Assembly (NCBI GenBank): GCA_959347315.1 | Contig: OY365816.1 | Coordinates: 28,437,207 to 28,501,206, forward strand | From: Bimastos eiseni | Lineage: Eukaryota; Annelida; Clitellata; Crassiclitellata; Lumbricidae | Length of the DNA stretch: 64,000 nucleotides | Direction: 5' to 3' | Part shown: positions 25,201 through 38,253 of the stretch, in pieces | How positions within the stretch are numbered: the first letter of the stretch is position 1 | How the letters are laid out: every line of letters begins with the position of its first letter | The notes under the pieces: model-generated | The model's database searches: none | Told to the model about the DNA's origin: nothing | The model's input: the letters and a program-made list of their open reading frames with translations, nothing else | Made by a program: the position numbers and the translations under genes

Positions 25201-28200
25201 GTTTTGAGGCCCGGCACTTTTAGATTATAGATGTCTACACCTTCCTGAGTCTTTCCGCTCAACAGAACTGTATGTGTTTCAGGTGAAGTCCCAGCGACCC
25301 ATTTCCAGCTCTGCCAACAGAGCCGGGGAATCAGTCTCTTCGGCTGGACAACATCGGGCGACCAGCGCGCCCTCTCGGCCGTCCTCCGTGGGCACGAAGG
25401 AGAACGTGGTCCAGACCATCTCAAGGAACAACAACCACGCCTTTCGACGTGTCGACCAAGGGGCACTCAAGTCGCCGCTTGTGGAGAAGCAGGCGTGGTC
25501 TGTGGAGTTGGGAGGAGAGAGACAACTGGAAGGTAGGGGTGGGTGGAGGGAAATGATGGCATAGGGATAGTTCGGTTGTGGTTACCTGTATTGATGTTGA
25601 GGTGTTGGTGGGTTGATCGAGTGATTGGTGCATTGAGTGATTGTTTTAGTGATTTGTTGATTGCGTGATTGATTGGTTGATTGTTTTTTTGGAGTGATTT
25701 GTTTTTTGCGTGATTGTTTTTGAGTGATTGTTTGATTGAGTGATTGGTTTATTGGGTGAATGTTTGTGTGATCGGTTGATTGAGTGGGTTATTGACTGAC
25801 TGGTTGATGCAGTTATTTTCTTATCTGTGATTATTAAAATGATTGAATAATTGATTGATTGGTTATGTGATTGTAAGGATTATTGATTAATGGAATGGAG
25901 CTATTTTGTCGGCTGCGGTCATTGTTAGAATGTTGCGGTGATTGCTTGATTGAATGATGGATTGAGTGATTGTGAGGATTATTATTGATTGATGGAGTTA
26001 CTAACTGATTGTAAGAGTGATTGTTTGATTGAAGGACAGCTTTGCTTGTATTTTGCTCGGTTGGATTACTTAACAGTGTCGGTAGGATGTCTTTGTCTCT
26101 TTTCCCCAATCAGGGAAGTCTACGACGCTGAGGCACCAGAGCTCGGCAGATGGCCAGCCAATGCGAGGCAATTCCAGGGAATCCGGGTTCGTTAGAAGTT
26201 TTTTCTTTAAGTAGTTGTTATCATCATCATCATTGCTGTCATTATTGTCATCATCTTTATAGCAATCATTATTATCATCATCATCATCATCATTGCCTTC
26301 GTTATTGTATTTGTACTAGCAGCCTGGCTGAATGGAATAAAACTACCGGACTTTATTTGGCAAATCTTCAACACTATCGCTCTTCAAAATTAACCTTAAT
26401 TAAGACTAACTTGTTCAGTGTTTCTTATGACTAGACTTTTTTCATTTTTATATTTATTTATTTGCTATTTTATTTGGGATTGGTTGTTAAATGCGGGATA
26501 TAGTGGATGCTGTTCATTTCATCCTTAATGATGCTATGTCTGGTTCCAGGGCGGCTGGGAGAGAAGACCAATATCTGGCTGAGTTTAAAAGGCTGACAAA
26601 ACAGATTCATGGTAACTTTTAAATTACTCTCTTTTGCAAATGGTTCGGATTAAATAGATGATCAATCAAACAATCGATCGATCGATCTTGATGACGTCAA
26701 TGTATAGTTTTGTGTTCTGATAAAAGATTTGATTAAATTAGTTTTGGATTGTAATTGATTTGTGAAGATGAAATTAGTGGATTACTTTATAGGTAGATTT
26801 GATTAGGATATAGGAGGATTAGTGAGTAGGAGTATTGGCTTAGGGAAAAGTAAGATTATATTCATAGATAGTTTGATTAGATTAGTAGATTGGAAAATTA
26901 GATTCATGCTTACTTGTTAATTGATCTTAGCAGAGATTTGATTAGTAATGATTAATTTATGATTAGACCTACTTTTGATTAGATCAATGGATATTGGATC
27001 AGATCTAGAATAGACCAGGACATAGACAACTGGATAATTATAATTCTTAGAAAGTCAAGATACTGAATTTATATTTAATCGAGAAGATTTTTTTCTTAAA
27101 AGATTTGCTTATGTGAGATAAACTGTTTTTCCAGCGTGTAAGAAGAAAGTGAAGGAGTTTGAAGAGGAATTCGAAGCCAAGCACGGATACAAAGTAAGTC
27201 GTCCACAGCGTAATGCCAGTCCTAAGCATGGATAAAGAAGGAGGACGACGTCATTCGGTATCATTATTTTCGTCGCCATGACATTTTTGGGATGTCTAAA
27301 TTTCCTGTTGATGATGCTACTTGTTCTAAATGGTCATTGCACAGTTTGGTGACTTGCCCTGGAGTGCAGTGAGTACGGGTTCCGGCCTCCCTATTTCACC
27401 GATTACCGTGTGGGCATGATGAGCAATGCTTGTTCATTACACTGGCCGTTGTCACACTTTCCGAGCGACAGCGATGCCTTCCAGGTGAACCGTTGCTACG
27501 CCGGATCGTAATGAGTTCTATCCGTCTTGGTATAGATTTTTTATTGTCTAGATCGTTTCTGCTGATTCCAATTAAGGAATGAATGAAGGATTAACTTGTG
27601 TTAATCGACCCTCATGGCTGGAATGTTTGGAGATCCAGTTTCATCAACAGAGCAATGCCTCCGATCATCTGAGTCGATTGGAGCTCCTCCGAGTAGATTT
27701 CTTGAGAGGGCACTATATAAATGTTTGAACGAACGAATGAATGAAACCGTGCCTGCGATTGTTGCTTGTAGCCGATGCACAGCGACCGAGCGAGCAACAA
27801 GGAAATTAGACGCTGCCTTGAGGAATTACCGGAAGCCCGTCGTCAGCTCAATGGTAATATGAATTTATTGTTAATGTCTCAGAGCATCTTTCTGTGCAAT
27901 GCCACTCCTCAAAGAGCAAACTAGTAAGAGGTCATTAAGGTCATTACGGTCGTTCAATGTTGTCGAAGTCATTAGGTGCCATTGAGGTCATTAGCGTCGT
28001 TGAAGTCATTCAATGTCATCAAAATCATCAAGTGTCATTGAGTGGTGCCTCGGTCATTAAATTGCATTGATGCCATTAATGTAATTGTGGTCATTAAGTG
28101 TCGTTGAGGTTATTAGGTGTCATTGAGGTTATTAAGTGTCGTTGATGTGCATTAAATGGCTTTGAGGTCATTAATGTCGTTGAGGATGTTAGGTGTTTGT

Positions 28201-29820
28201 TAGAACTAGACTATTGCAACATCACGTGGCTTCAAATGTTTTAGATCAATATTTTTATGTTGATGATCGAAATTGAGTGATCTGTTGACCAATTGGTCTT
28301 CTGCCGCTTTCTTAAATGCTGTCATTTCTCCACTAATTTGATTTATTACTTATTTCAGCTTAAGAGTTATTTATGTATTTTTCTATTTCCTTTTCATTTG
28401 AATTATTTCTTTGTATTTTGTTATTTACTGACTTTCATTAAGCTTAATTATTTATTTATATTTTATTACCTTGCTATCAGAATTATTTTTTATATTTAAT
28501 TATTTACTGACTTCAATTATTATTATTCACTCGTCCTCTGTTTCTGACTCACCTCCTTTTAAGGTTAAGACTGTCAGAAGCAGGTCACACATGTTGCTCA
28601 GGCATTCGTTTTTTTCAACTAATTTTAATCGCTGTATTATTAATTATTATTCCTCTGGTTGAGTTAATTGTGGATTTGTTACGTTGCAGAGCTGCGAGAA
28701 AAGATGGAGTCGATTGAGGATGAGAAGCAGGACGATCGATCGAATGGAGGATCGAGGAAGACCTCGTCACCGCCAACGATCGAGCAGACGCTTGCGACAC
28801 TCATCGTGAAACTTGAGGAGAAGAGAATGGCCGCCTCACGACCCGAAAGTCTCTCGGTGGGTTGGGGGGCCCTGTCCACAGTCACTCACAATTTCCTTCT
28901 TTAGGGGCAGTTACAGGTATAATTCTGCTTATGTGGTGCTGTTGTGTGGTGATAGTGTTGTATGCTGGTTGTGTTTTCTGGTGGTAGTGTTTTCTGGTAG
29001 TAGTGTTTTCTGGTGTTAGTGTTGTCTGGTGGTAGTGTTTTCTGGTGTTAGTGTTGTCTGGTGGTAATGTTGTGTGATGGTAGTGTTGTCTGGTGGTAGT
29101 GTTGTCTGGTTTTAGTGTTGTTTTGTGGTTGTGTTGTCTGGTGGTTGTGTTGTCTGTTATTAATAGTGTTGTCTGGTAATGCAGTTGTCTGGGAATTTTC
29201 TCGCTATCCAAGACTACACAACAGGACTACCACCAGTAATGTTGTCTGCTGATAGCATTGTTTGGCGATATTGTTGCATTGTCCAGTGATAGCACTACCA
29301 AGTGGTATTGCCATCTTGCTGGGTGGTAGTACCATCCGATGGTGTTATGTATATATGCTTTGTACGTAAGACTATGCAATGTGTTCTGTAGGAGATGACA
29401 AAGAACGAGATCTGTGAGGAGAAGCTATGTATCCAGAAGGCCCTTCTCCACTTCGAAACCATCCACGGCCGTCCAGTGAGTCTCAATCCCACTTCTGTTT
29501 TCATTCATTCATTTAGGAGGAGTTTATCTAGTGCCTCTCAAAGGCTCCAAGGTAACGGTTCTCTTGTGTTTATGGAAGGCGTATGCAGGTTCCTTGGCTT
29601 ATAGGAAATGCAGAAACTCAAATGTATAGACTCAAGCATGGTTCAAAGGTAGGGACTCAAAAGTACGGACTCAAAGGCATGGACTCAAAGGTATGAACTC
29701 AAGGGCTTGTACTCAACGGGAGACGATTTCATAGGTACTTTTCAAGTGAATAATCAACTTTTTGCCACATAAATAAATAGATACTGATATGAGTACATTA
29801 TTCATACATAAATTGTATTT

Positions 29821-29861
<41 letters not shown>

Positions 29862-32800
29862 GTATTATATATATATATATGTGAGCATTTATGTTATGCC
29901 TTTAAAATGCAGATGCTGCTCTCTATGTAATGATTTAGTTGAATTGCATTTGATTATTTGCATTTAATTTATTTTAAATGCGTTTATTTTGTTTTCCGAA
30001 GAGTACATCAAGTGAGAAGGAGGTGATGCATCCACTCTACGATCGATATCGCAGAATTAAACGACTTCTCGAGAAAATGTCCGATGTGAGTGTAGCCTTC
30101 ATTAACGCTAAAGCCCATTGTTTTCAAGACCCATTGTTGTCAAGGCTCATCTCTCTGTCAAGATTCATTGTTGTAAGGACCATTTATGTCAAGACCCATT
30201 GTTGCCAAGCCCCTTTTTTGTCAGACTATTGTTGTCATGAATCTTTGCTGTTAGGACCATTGATATCAAGACCCATATTGATATCAAGACCCATTGTTTT
30301 CAAACCAATTGTTTTCAGGACCCATTGTTGACGATCCCCTTTGTTGTCAGACTATTGCTGTCGAGGATGACTGTTGTCAACACCCATAGTTATCAAGACA
30401 CTTTGTCTTATAGACCACATTATTTTTTAGCGCCATGGTTTTCCTACTATTGTATAAATTGATCTTATTAGTTAAAAAACAATGTATTAGACATTATGTT
30501 TAAATGTTTGTTTTGCATATTGTTTTCTTGTAGTATGGCGCCGACGCTTTTGAGGATATTCAAAGTGGGCCTGGAAACCTGTCTTTCGTGTCAGCCACCA
30601 CACAGAGCACAGCTGTTAGCAGCACAGCCAAGGGAACCAGTACACGATCAAATCGAAATGTACGGCCGATCAAATTATATGTTGCTGTAATCATGATTTA
30701 TAGTAATCATGCAATATATATTAGTGACTTTGTTAATAAATATGTCTGACACAAATAAAAGTAGTATTGATAATAATACAAATATATATGGTAAAAGTCA
30801 TAATGCATTTATTAATAGTAATTCGAATAATAAAAATAAATATGGTAATAGTTATAATTAAATTAATAATCGTAATCATAATAATACAAATAAAATTATC
30901 ATATTAGAAATGATAACATAATTAATAAAAATAATAATTAAGATGATAATAACATCTTCTACATGTGGTGTATGTCATAATGTTTCACTTTATAGATCCA
31001 ATTATTTCATGTTTTGTGTTTTCATTTGTTGCAGAATCCGGTGAACTCCCCCACAAAATCCCAGCCTGGCAAAAACATGTTTACGTTGGGCCGATCAGAT
31101 CCCACCCACCGCCAACCAGAGCCTCCCACCCAACGGCGGAAAACGGAAGGACCCGGAACAAGGGAAACAATGGGGAGAATGTTGAACGATGAGGAAAATC
31201 TTAACTTTAATCAATTATCTATGTAGGTTGTAATTATCATTGTTATTAGGATTTTTATTATGATTATAACTATTATTATTCTTGTTATTTTTTTAAAATT
31301 TTCCAATGTGTGTAAAGTCACACAGTTATGCGAGTTGGAGGCGCAAAGTCAATAGATTAGTTAAAATGTAATTGATATTATTGAGTAATAAGTAATGGTG
31401 ATTAATTAATGGATGTCGATTATTAATTATAATCAGGGGATATATGTTTATATATAATGAGTAATGCAACAGAATAATGAAGTACGTGAAATATGTCATT
31501 AAATATTTCACTTGAGTCATCAAATCTCAAACAGGGTGAACGAATGAGGAGACCTTATTGCCAACCTATTATTGATAAATAATTTTTAATAGATAATTAA
31601 AGAATAGATAATGGTTGATAGTTGATAATCATAAATCTATATGACAAATAGATTAGTGATTAATAGCAAGTGATTATTACTGGCCGTGCTGGAGTCAGAA
31701 GTTCAAATGAAGAGTGCTATGTAAATCCTCAAACAAATTAATTATTTATATTTAAAAAGTCTATTTAATCTGATGTATTTGTGTTGAACTCTGTTTAGTC
31801 CTAGGTTAATGAGTGAGCTGCAGAGGACGAAAGCGGACAAGAAGCGTCTCCAGTTCGTCCTGCACAACTTCGAGGAAGAATTCCAAAGAGAGAATGGACG
31901 GTAAGCTCGATCGGAATTCTGTACAAGTTGCACTCAAACCAAAGACTCTGTTTGATTCTTCCTCCTTCTGCCTAGAAACTCACTGCTTACATTCTACTCT
32001 TCTCTGCAGTCTGTCTTCTTCGGTCATAGTCAGACCTGGAGTGCCTCTGAGTAGAAATCTTAAAGGGGCGCTATATTAAGTTCACATTGATTGATTGATT
32101 GGTTGATTGATTGATTGAGTAATAAATGCATGATAAGAATAATGATACTTCGTAAAGTTCACAACTCTCTTAAGAGTCTGTACTTTCCTCTCACCTCATT
32201 GCATTGTGAGGTTTTGTGTCTATCACCTTGTCTATCTTTGTGTCTATGCAATAGGAAAATCCAGAAATACGACCAGCTGCCTCTCGAGGCTGAATACAAA
32301 CAGTACAAGGTACGTTGTTCAATTGCTCCATTGCTAAATATCCTCAGTAAAAAGAGGTCAACGTCATCTTTGTTGAACGAATGGTGATGAGTACGACAGC
32401 TTCACAAGGGTGAGAGTAAGGGTTATTATGGCTTATCATAATGGGTTAAGATGTGTTTGCTAGGGTAATCGGTTATGGTTCATGGTAATGATTATATCTT
32501 TCCAAGGCTGATGGGTCATGATAATAATGGTTATGATTACTTTGTACAGGTAATAGTAAGTTGTAATGTACAGTGGTAAGCCATTTAAAGAGTTCGATCG
32601 AATACATAGGATGTCACAATTGGGTCCATGAACAGAATGCTGACATATATTACTTTCTTGTTTGTGTAATGTAAAGGCATATACTGGAGCTAAACAATAA
32701 CTTATTACAATTGCAGAACGAATTTGAGCATACACTGTAGATACTTCAACTTCTAGTTAGTTAAGGCAGCTTTAGTTCAGTCTGCTTCTAGTTTGTTTTC

Positions 32801-33013
32801 ACACCAAAATTAATGGTCCTATATTTTTCCCATGTTTTATTTTCAGTGTTTCACATCAGCTGACTTTTATGAACAAAAACCTGCAAAAGAATTTTAAACT
32901 TTCGTTTAAAAAAGTCTTTTAAGCATTTCTTTTGATGTTTTTTTCTACAGACGATTAAAGCAAAGTTAAAACTGCTCGAAGTCTTGGTCGCCAAACACCA
33001 GCAGACCAAGTGA
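19207..33013 (+). CDS. FAM13-like: FAM13-family RhoGAP protein
   Basis: FAM13 proteins carry an N-terminal RhoGAP domain and conserved C-terminal coiled coils; vertebrate FAM13A is linked to Rho and Wnt signalling. Exons: 19207-19399, 20146-20355, 20766-20949, 21363-21498, 22360-about 22614 (end uncertain), 23172-23248, 23598-23649, 24093-24236, 24669-24735, 25283-25532, 26114-26186, 26550-26611, 27135-27193, 27772-27853, 28690-28856, 29392-29475, 30002-30085, 30534-30659, 31035-31222, 31805-31900, 32255-32309, 32951-33013. RhoGAP motifs: GIFRVSGN with catalytic Arg73, LLKLFFRELPETLIP, ATIFGPN. C-terminal FAM13 blocks: KKKVKEFEEEFE, MHSDRASNKE, KALLHFETIHGRP, MHPLYDRYRRIKRLL, KRLQFVLHNFEEEF, IKAKLKLLEVLVAKH. 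About 900-935 residues (human long form 1023). Intron 24237-24668 uses a GC donor. An extra small exon ending at 22988 (GTAAGG donor, right phase) may exist between 22614 and 23172. Confidence 0.92.
20385..20580. repeat. Tandem array, 17-bp unit
   Basis: Ten or so copies of ATGTGAAATGCATTGTC in a FAM13 intron, starting about 30 bases after the donor at 20355. Confidence 0.92.
21080..21290. repeat. 31-bp minisatellite carrying splice-donor copies
   Basis: About seven units of TTGGTCCAGACTTGTTCAGG plus TAAGTTTCATA. The unit resembles the end of the upstream exon and its donor (TTTGGTCCCAATATGTTCAG then GTAAATG at 20930-20956). Four units keep an intact AG/GTAAGT or AG/GTAAAT. Confidence 0.88.
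22010..22212 (+). pseudogene. Non-LTR retrotransposon 3' end with GCGCTATATAAAT tail
   Basis: Reads WNNLPPSLRA, then a stop, then a Ser-rich stretch and FLFLRDFL, then AGAAGCGCTATATAAAT. WNxLPxxLR followed by a short basic tail is the standard C-terminus of many LINE reverse transcriptase proteins. 5'-truncated and broken; it lies in a FAM13 intron. The tail is shared by many smaller scraps in the window. Confidence 0.7.
22240..22325 (-). repeat. CATCCAGGCTTGGGAC-family copy
   Basis: Minus strand reads CGCCCTCCTCCTTTATCCAG then GCTTTGGACTGGCACTGTCAGA. Matches the copies at 18820, 27212 (minus) and 46595 (plus). It abuts the retrotransposon tail just upstream. Confidence 0.75.
22614..22960. 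repeat. Degenerate GGTTTACAGTGTCAGTGTTT array
   Basis: Several 50-60-bp units of GTTTATGGTAGTATGGTTTA and CAGTGTCAGTGTTTAC type. The first unit overlaps the end of the FAM13 exon beginning at 22360, which makes its donor hard to place. Confidence 0.8.
23650..23935. repeat. GGGTCATCTAAG array
   Basis: Irregular GGGTCATCTAAG / GGGTCATTTAAG copies beginning at the donor side of a FAM13 intron. Confidence 0.8.
24450..24660. repeat. GATTATTCATGATTGCTTAT array, about 21-bp unit
   Basis: About eight imperfect units in the GC-AG intron of FAM13, ending at the acceptor of the exon at 24669. Confidence 0.82.
24878..25145 (-). mobile_element. tRNA-derived SINE-like element
   Basis: Reading the minus strand from 25143: GGTGGTGCTCGATAGCGTAG, TGGTTAGCACTC and so on to GGTTCAAATC. 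It has an A-box-like TAGCGTAGTGG (25120-25130) and a B-box-like GGGGTTCAAATCT (about 25078-25090). The body contains CCTCGTATGTGGAGGCTAAG and AAAATGAAGTGGCTAGCACT. A similar body lacking the tRNA head is at 33690-33785. It lies in a FAM13 intron. Confidence 0.75.
25570..26040. repeat. GATTGATTGGTTGATTG-type array
   Basis: Low-complexity run of GATTG, GGTTG and GTGATTG units filling most of a FAM13 intron. Confidence 0.8.
27212..27255 (-). repeat. CATCCAGGCTTGGGAC-family fragment
   Basis: Minus strand reads CGTCCTCCTTCTTTATCCAT then GCTTAGGACTGGCA. It starts about 20 bases past the donor of the FAM13 exon ending at 27193. Confidence 0.65.
27655..27745 (+). repeat. Retrotransposon tail fragment
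   Basis: GAGTAGATTTCTTGAGAGGG then CACTATATAAATGTTTGAAC and GAACGAATGAATGAA. It has the shared tail pattern and lies in the FAM13 intron just upstream of the exon at 27772. Confidence 0.65.
28925..29200. repeat. GTGGTAGTGTTGTCTG array
   Basis: A dozen or more units of GTGGTAGTGTTGTCTG / TTTCTGGTG in a FAM13 intron. Confidence 0.85.
29826..29884. repeat. AT dinucleotide run
   Basis: (AT)n with small interruptions in a FAM13 intron. Confidence 0.9.
30100..30370. repeat. TGTTGTCAAGACCCAT array
   Basis: Irregular 15-30-bp units of GACCCATTGTTGTCAAG type, starting a few bases after the donor at 30085 in FAM13. Confidence 0.82.
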
Positions 33014-33689
33014 CATGACCTCCGACCTCGATGATTACAGCAGTTCGACCTCCACCGTCAGAACCCAAAGGGTTTTGTAGGTCAGGGTATGACCTCTAGG
33101 TCAGGTCGTGACCGCGTCTATGCTGATGACGACGAGGCCCTACCTTATTCGATTGTGGTTGTGTTGTCCGTGTGACCTTTGAACTTTCACATTCCCGCTA
33201 GGCTTTGCTGTGTTTTAGGTGGCGTGACTGCGGTGTTCTGGGCGGCATGGTTTTTGCCACTTCCAAAACTGCATGGATTACCATGTCTCAAGTGACGAGG
33301 TTGCGTGATTGCTTAATTGCAAAATGCGTTTGCTGTTGCTTAAATGCGTCACCGCTTAAATTATATGGTTTTACCATGTTTTCATATTGACGTGGTATGC
33401 CACGTCTTAGATGACTTGACTTTGTCATGTCGTAAGCGACATGGCGTCATCGTCATATACCGTATTACACAAACTACAAAGAGCTGCCCTCTAGTTTTAC
33501 ATTACGAGTTGTAAATTTTCCATGACAGCCATTGAGGATTAGAAAAGTATTAACTTCTGAACTTTTACTGTAACATGTGCGATTCTTGTACATAATCAAA
33601 TCGCACGAATAACTTTACAAATGTATGCATAGAAATATGTTTGCGCGTGATTGCTCAGTGTGGGCTTGTTTACAAGGTCTTGGTTTCTT

Positions 33690-33785
33690 CCCACGTGGCT
33701 GGTGGTCGACGGACCGGCCACCCGCCCTCGTATGCTGAGGCCAAGAAAATGAAGTTACTAGCACTTCATACTTGGGGCTAGCATA
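33690..33785 (+). repeat. SINE-like body fragment
   Basis: CCCTCGTATGCTGAGGCCAA then GAAAATGAAGTTACTAGCAC and TTCATA match the body of the tRNA-headed element at 24878-25145. A weaker relative is at about 54490-54530. Confidence 0.65.
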
Positions 33786-34596
33786 TTAAGGCATGTCCAC
33801 CAAAGAACTTCGTTAATGAATTGATGCTGTATGTCGTAAATACATGCATTCATTTGTCAAATATATTGATAAATGTACATAGATTTAAAGATGGTGTTTG
33901 ATATACTTTTCCAATATTATATGGTTGTACAGTGTATAATTATTACATGTATAATAATATCTATGCATATATATATATGCATGTATGTATATATGTACAT
34001 GTTGTATTCATATTGTATATGCCTGAGGCTTGATTATTATATGATTTATTTAACATTAGTGGTGATTATAGTTATCTGTGAAGAGCACAAGATTAGTTCA
34101 GACTCAAGGTATAACACAACCTCATTATAAGGCATTTTCATACAGCTGCGAACGATATCCATGATTGCATGTATTTTCAGATGGCAGTATTTGCAATATG
34201 CAAGAATTGATGTTGGTAAGCATGATGGACAGTTGATAAACTTCTTGATGGTTGTTATAACACTCGGTTTGTTGAGTCCTCCTCACCTTGTGGGATATGA
34301 GCTAGTGCTACAAGTCATTCGCTCACAATTACCCAGTGGCGCTATCGTTTGGTCTTTATATAGAGGCGTTTTAATGAATGCAGAATAATAATAATGTATG
34401 CTTTTTGGTTGTTTTGGCTAGATTGTGTTTTTTCGATGTTTTGTTAATAGACGCCAAAATGCAACAATCCTTTTAGATTCGTGCCTTTCCCATGATGCAT
34501 TGCCTCGCTTTGTTGTAAAATCGTGCAAAGTTGTTGTTTTTCCCGATGCTGTAATTAATGTTTCTCATTTTAAATCGAAAACCGTCAGGATTTGAA

Positions 34597-34602
34597 AATA
34601 AA
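34597..34602 (+). terminator. Candidate FAM13 poly(A) signal
   Basis: AATAAA about 1.6 kb after the stop codon. Other A/T-rich hexamers lie between, so this is only a candidate. Confidence 0.35.
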
Positions 34603-37600
34603 ACCTGGTGAAATTTTCGAATATATGTCTTTTCTTTACATCAATCATGACCCATATAGAGCCGCATTAAATTTATAAAGAGCTCGCACAAGCTTGCGAA
34701 ATATGTACAGGTTTATTTGAATAGAATCCAGACCGTACAACCAGCTGCATAGTGAAACAAAATAAAATCTGAGAAACAAACTAGCCTACCATATATCATC
34801 AACCATTTGCATAAAATAGTCCACGCTTGATAGTTTGCATAATTTGCATAATACGCAGGCCACAAGTAATCGGTTAATTTGCATAACAGGTGTCGATCGA
34901 TTTCTTTGTTCGACAGCAGATTGTGTTCGTTCAGGTTGAGCTAAGAAAACCAAAGGGCTTAGCTAAGTCTACGCATAGTCTTGAGAAACATGCAAACAAG
35001 CCCTGTCATTCCAAAAGCGTGGATATCATACAGCATTATATCAATGTGTAATCTCTCCCATGGCTTGCACGCAGGCATCTAGTCTATGTGAGGTCTTTGT
35101 GGATTCCATTGGCAATGTGCAAATCCTTTAGTTCGTTACACCGTTGCATTAGAACAAATCAAATAATTAAATTAGACTTTAAAATGCTGTTCAGGTGATA
35201 ACTTGCGTTATCTGTTCCATTGAATATCAAATTAAAATTAATTTGTACCAAGGGTGAAACAAATCCAATGCATTTGAATCATTAGCATCTAGCTATTCAA
35301 CCTACATGACTAGACGCGACAAGCCCTACACAAAGAACTCTTCTTAACCCTTTAACAATGAGTTACCAAAAGCGACTGGGCAGCCAGTGCAGCTTCTCGT
35401 TAAAGCAGTAGGCGGTGTGCTAGTAGATCATGCATTTGGAGTCCCACCGAAGAGGTCCTGCATGCAAGACCCACATGGCAGAGTCACAGTTTCAAGACAA
35501 AGCTTCATAAAAAATTCTCCTTGGTACGCAACAAATCTTTGTATAATTATGCATTCCACTCAAACTGAAAGAGTAGATGTCTGAGTAACTCAAACTAGCA
35601 TCATTTTAGAGTCCTACAACATCATAGCATGCACCCATGCCAATTAAAACTCAGAATAAAAAATTGGTCAAATAAGGAACAGAAAATCAGTATTAGAAAT
35701 GTGAGAAAGACACAACACAGCCCCACCTATACATACTCCAGCTGTACATGCATTACAATGTTGACTCCAGAAACATAATTATGTGCAAAGTCACCCACCC
35801 AACTCCTGTCCTGGCTGCACCTTTAAATTCTTAACGAACACCCGTGCAAACGAACAATTCCAAGCATGAACGCACTCCAACCTCCAATAATGCATCAACG
35901 CTCATGAGAAACCCTAGGAAAATTCATCTAGGAAAAATAGGAAATTGTAATAATTGTGCATTGGGGAACATCATGCAGAAACTTGGCCTCATACTAATTG
36001 TGCAGCAAGGAAAATCTCAAGGATGTCTCCTGCATTTGTGGAAAATCTTTCTAACCAGAGGTTTCGATAAACTGTGCGTAGAGGATCAATTGGGGTTAAC
36101 GTAAAGCCAATCATTATAAAATTTCGTATTCAAAAAGACCTATTCAAGCAAGTTTTGTTCAATCACACTTCTTTATCAATGCACAAAGATCCACAGACCA
36201 AAACATTAATATCTGATAGACGCATTCAAGAGTGAAAAACCAACAAATGCTACATAAAAAGAGTCAGAAGAGGAAGAAGACCAACATTGTAAACATTGCC
36301 ACGTGTTATTCTTTAGAATTGCTATCTACAACATCAAAGTTAGTTGATGGCCAAGAATTCTTTTATGCTAGCGACCGTGACATTCTTAAAAGTTCACACA
36401 ATATCTTACAGGTAAGGTGGTCGCAACGAATAACCGCTGTGCGAGCCAAGCTTAATTCTCTCTAGCTTGTCTCTAACAAAAATATCATTGTTATATCATT
36501 AATTGTTGTTCGCTATGGCATCCCAATAGCCAACAAAATCTCCCAAATAATCAGTGTCGATGTAAAACGGTTTGACCCCTATTTGGAGCCACTTTTTAGA
36601 ACAATTTCATATCGGTAATGAAAAGTACACTTCAATGTCAATAATCAGAGTTGCAGGGAGTTGATATTATATGGTAAAATAAATTTATTTACAGTAAAAA
36701 TAGAAACAATAATTCTTGTGGTTTCATTGCAGGATTTTCCAAGTCACCTAAGTTGACCATCTCATGTTAAAAAATCAACCGATTAATGAAACTCATTTCA
36801 CATATGTTACACAGGAGCTAGGTGCTATTCAAGGAACCTAATAATATTAAAAAATGTCCATATCTAATAATATGCCAAATAATATCTCAGAGTACCAATA
36901 TCAGACTATCTACCATAATATCTTAACTTTTCTAGAATTTCCATGAGTCCCCAGATCCACTGCTATTTGCTTCCTGACCACTTATCAAAACTCAAAGCAA
37001 AAGCAAAATGAGAAAGTACCAGTCATTGACTTTTAAACGTCAAATACCTCAATCCCCAGATATTACACGAAACAAAAGAAAAATCCCCCTTCAATGCCGG
37101 TAACAATACACAACAGCTTAAACGTTTGTGACTTCTGAACAACCAAAGACTTTAAACAGACCTGCACAATGTGATTAACTCTTAGAAGACATTCTTCAGT
37201 CAAACCAAGGTGGTTCATTGTAAACAAGGGGCAAGTGATCATCCATTTAGTATATATGCAAAATCTGGAGAAATTGCCCCACCCGTACACATGCATACTT
37301 CCTACACCCCCATCTGCCTGCATATACTTAACGTGCACCCACCTATAGAACAGCCCATAACTAATCATTCAGAAAAAATAATATTAATGCGTTTAATAAA
37401 AATATCTTTCATTGCCATTGTCCATGGCAAAGCCTTCTCCCACTGAACTACTTGTTATCAAGGTTCCATTCCAGCCCCGTTTTTCTTATGTGTATATACA
37501 TCATCAATATACCCCCCATACAGAAGCACATGCATTAACCGGCCTCCTGCTCATTGCATACATACTAAATGAATGTCCTCTGAAGTCGTTTCCATCAAGG

Positions 37601-38133
37601 TTCAGTAGAAACAACTCTACATTTTGATTTGTTGAACAAGGATCTGACACCAAAAGTCAAGAGGCAACTGATAAAAATACTGTCTCCAGCATCATACGAT
37701 ATCAGAAGACTTAATAGATCGATTGCCGCCATCGGCATTAACTTGAGTCAACATACCTCTGCCATCATTCGAATCACTCAACGTTTGAAACGCAAACTCA
37801 GTTGCTGTAAAATAAAAATCTGCTGTAATCTGCAGTGACTGTCCAAAATTACAGAAAGCTGAAAATATTTGATCGATCCGTTAAATAGAATCTCAACGCG
37901 GCGCAGCATCGAGCAGAACCCGTTAGACACTACGCTAATGAAGACCTGCAATAGGCCGATCCTTTAACGAAAACAATAACGTCCGAACGATCAGCCACTG
38001 AATCGTTAAAGCGAATGCTAACAAGAGCAGCTTATCGAGTCGCGACACAAATGTCCGTCGCTTGGTAACTGTCCTGTGTCACGCCGACTAAGAGCGTCGT
38101 TTTGAGAAGTCGTAGTCGCCCGGCTCACTTCCA

Positions 38134-38253
38134 GCAGGACCTTGAGCATTCCGAATACTCCTCCAAGGAAGTCGCAGGACCTTGAGCATTCCGAATACTC
38201 CTCCAAGGAAGTCGCAGGACCGTGAGCATTCCTAACACTCCTCCTTTCTCTCT
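38134..38253. repeat. Tandem triplicate, 40-bp unit
   Basis: GCAGGACCTTGAGCATTCCG and onward starts at 38134, 38174 and 38214. The first two copies are identical and the third diverged. It is about 430 bp downstream of the receptor stop codon on the minus strand, so it may lie in the 3' UTR. Confidence 0.92.
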
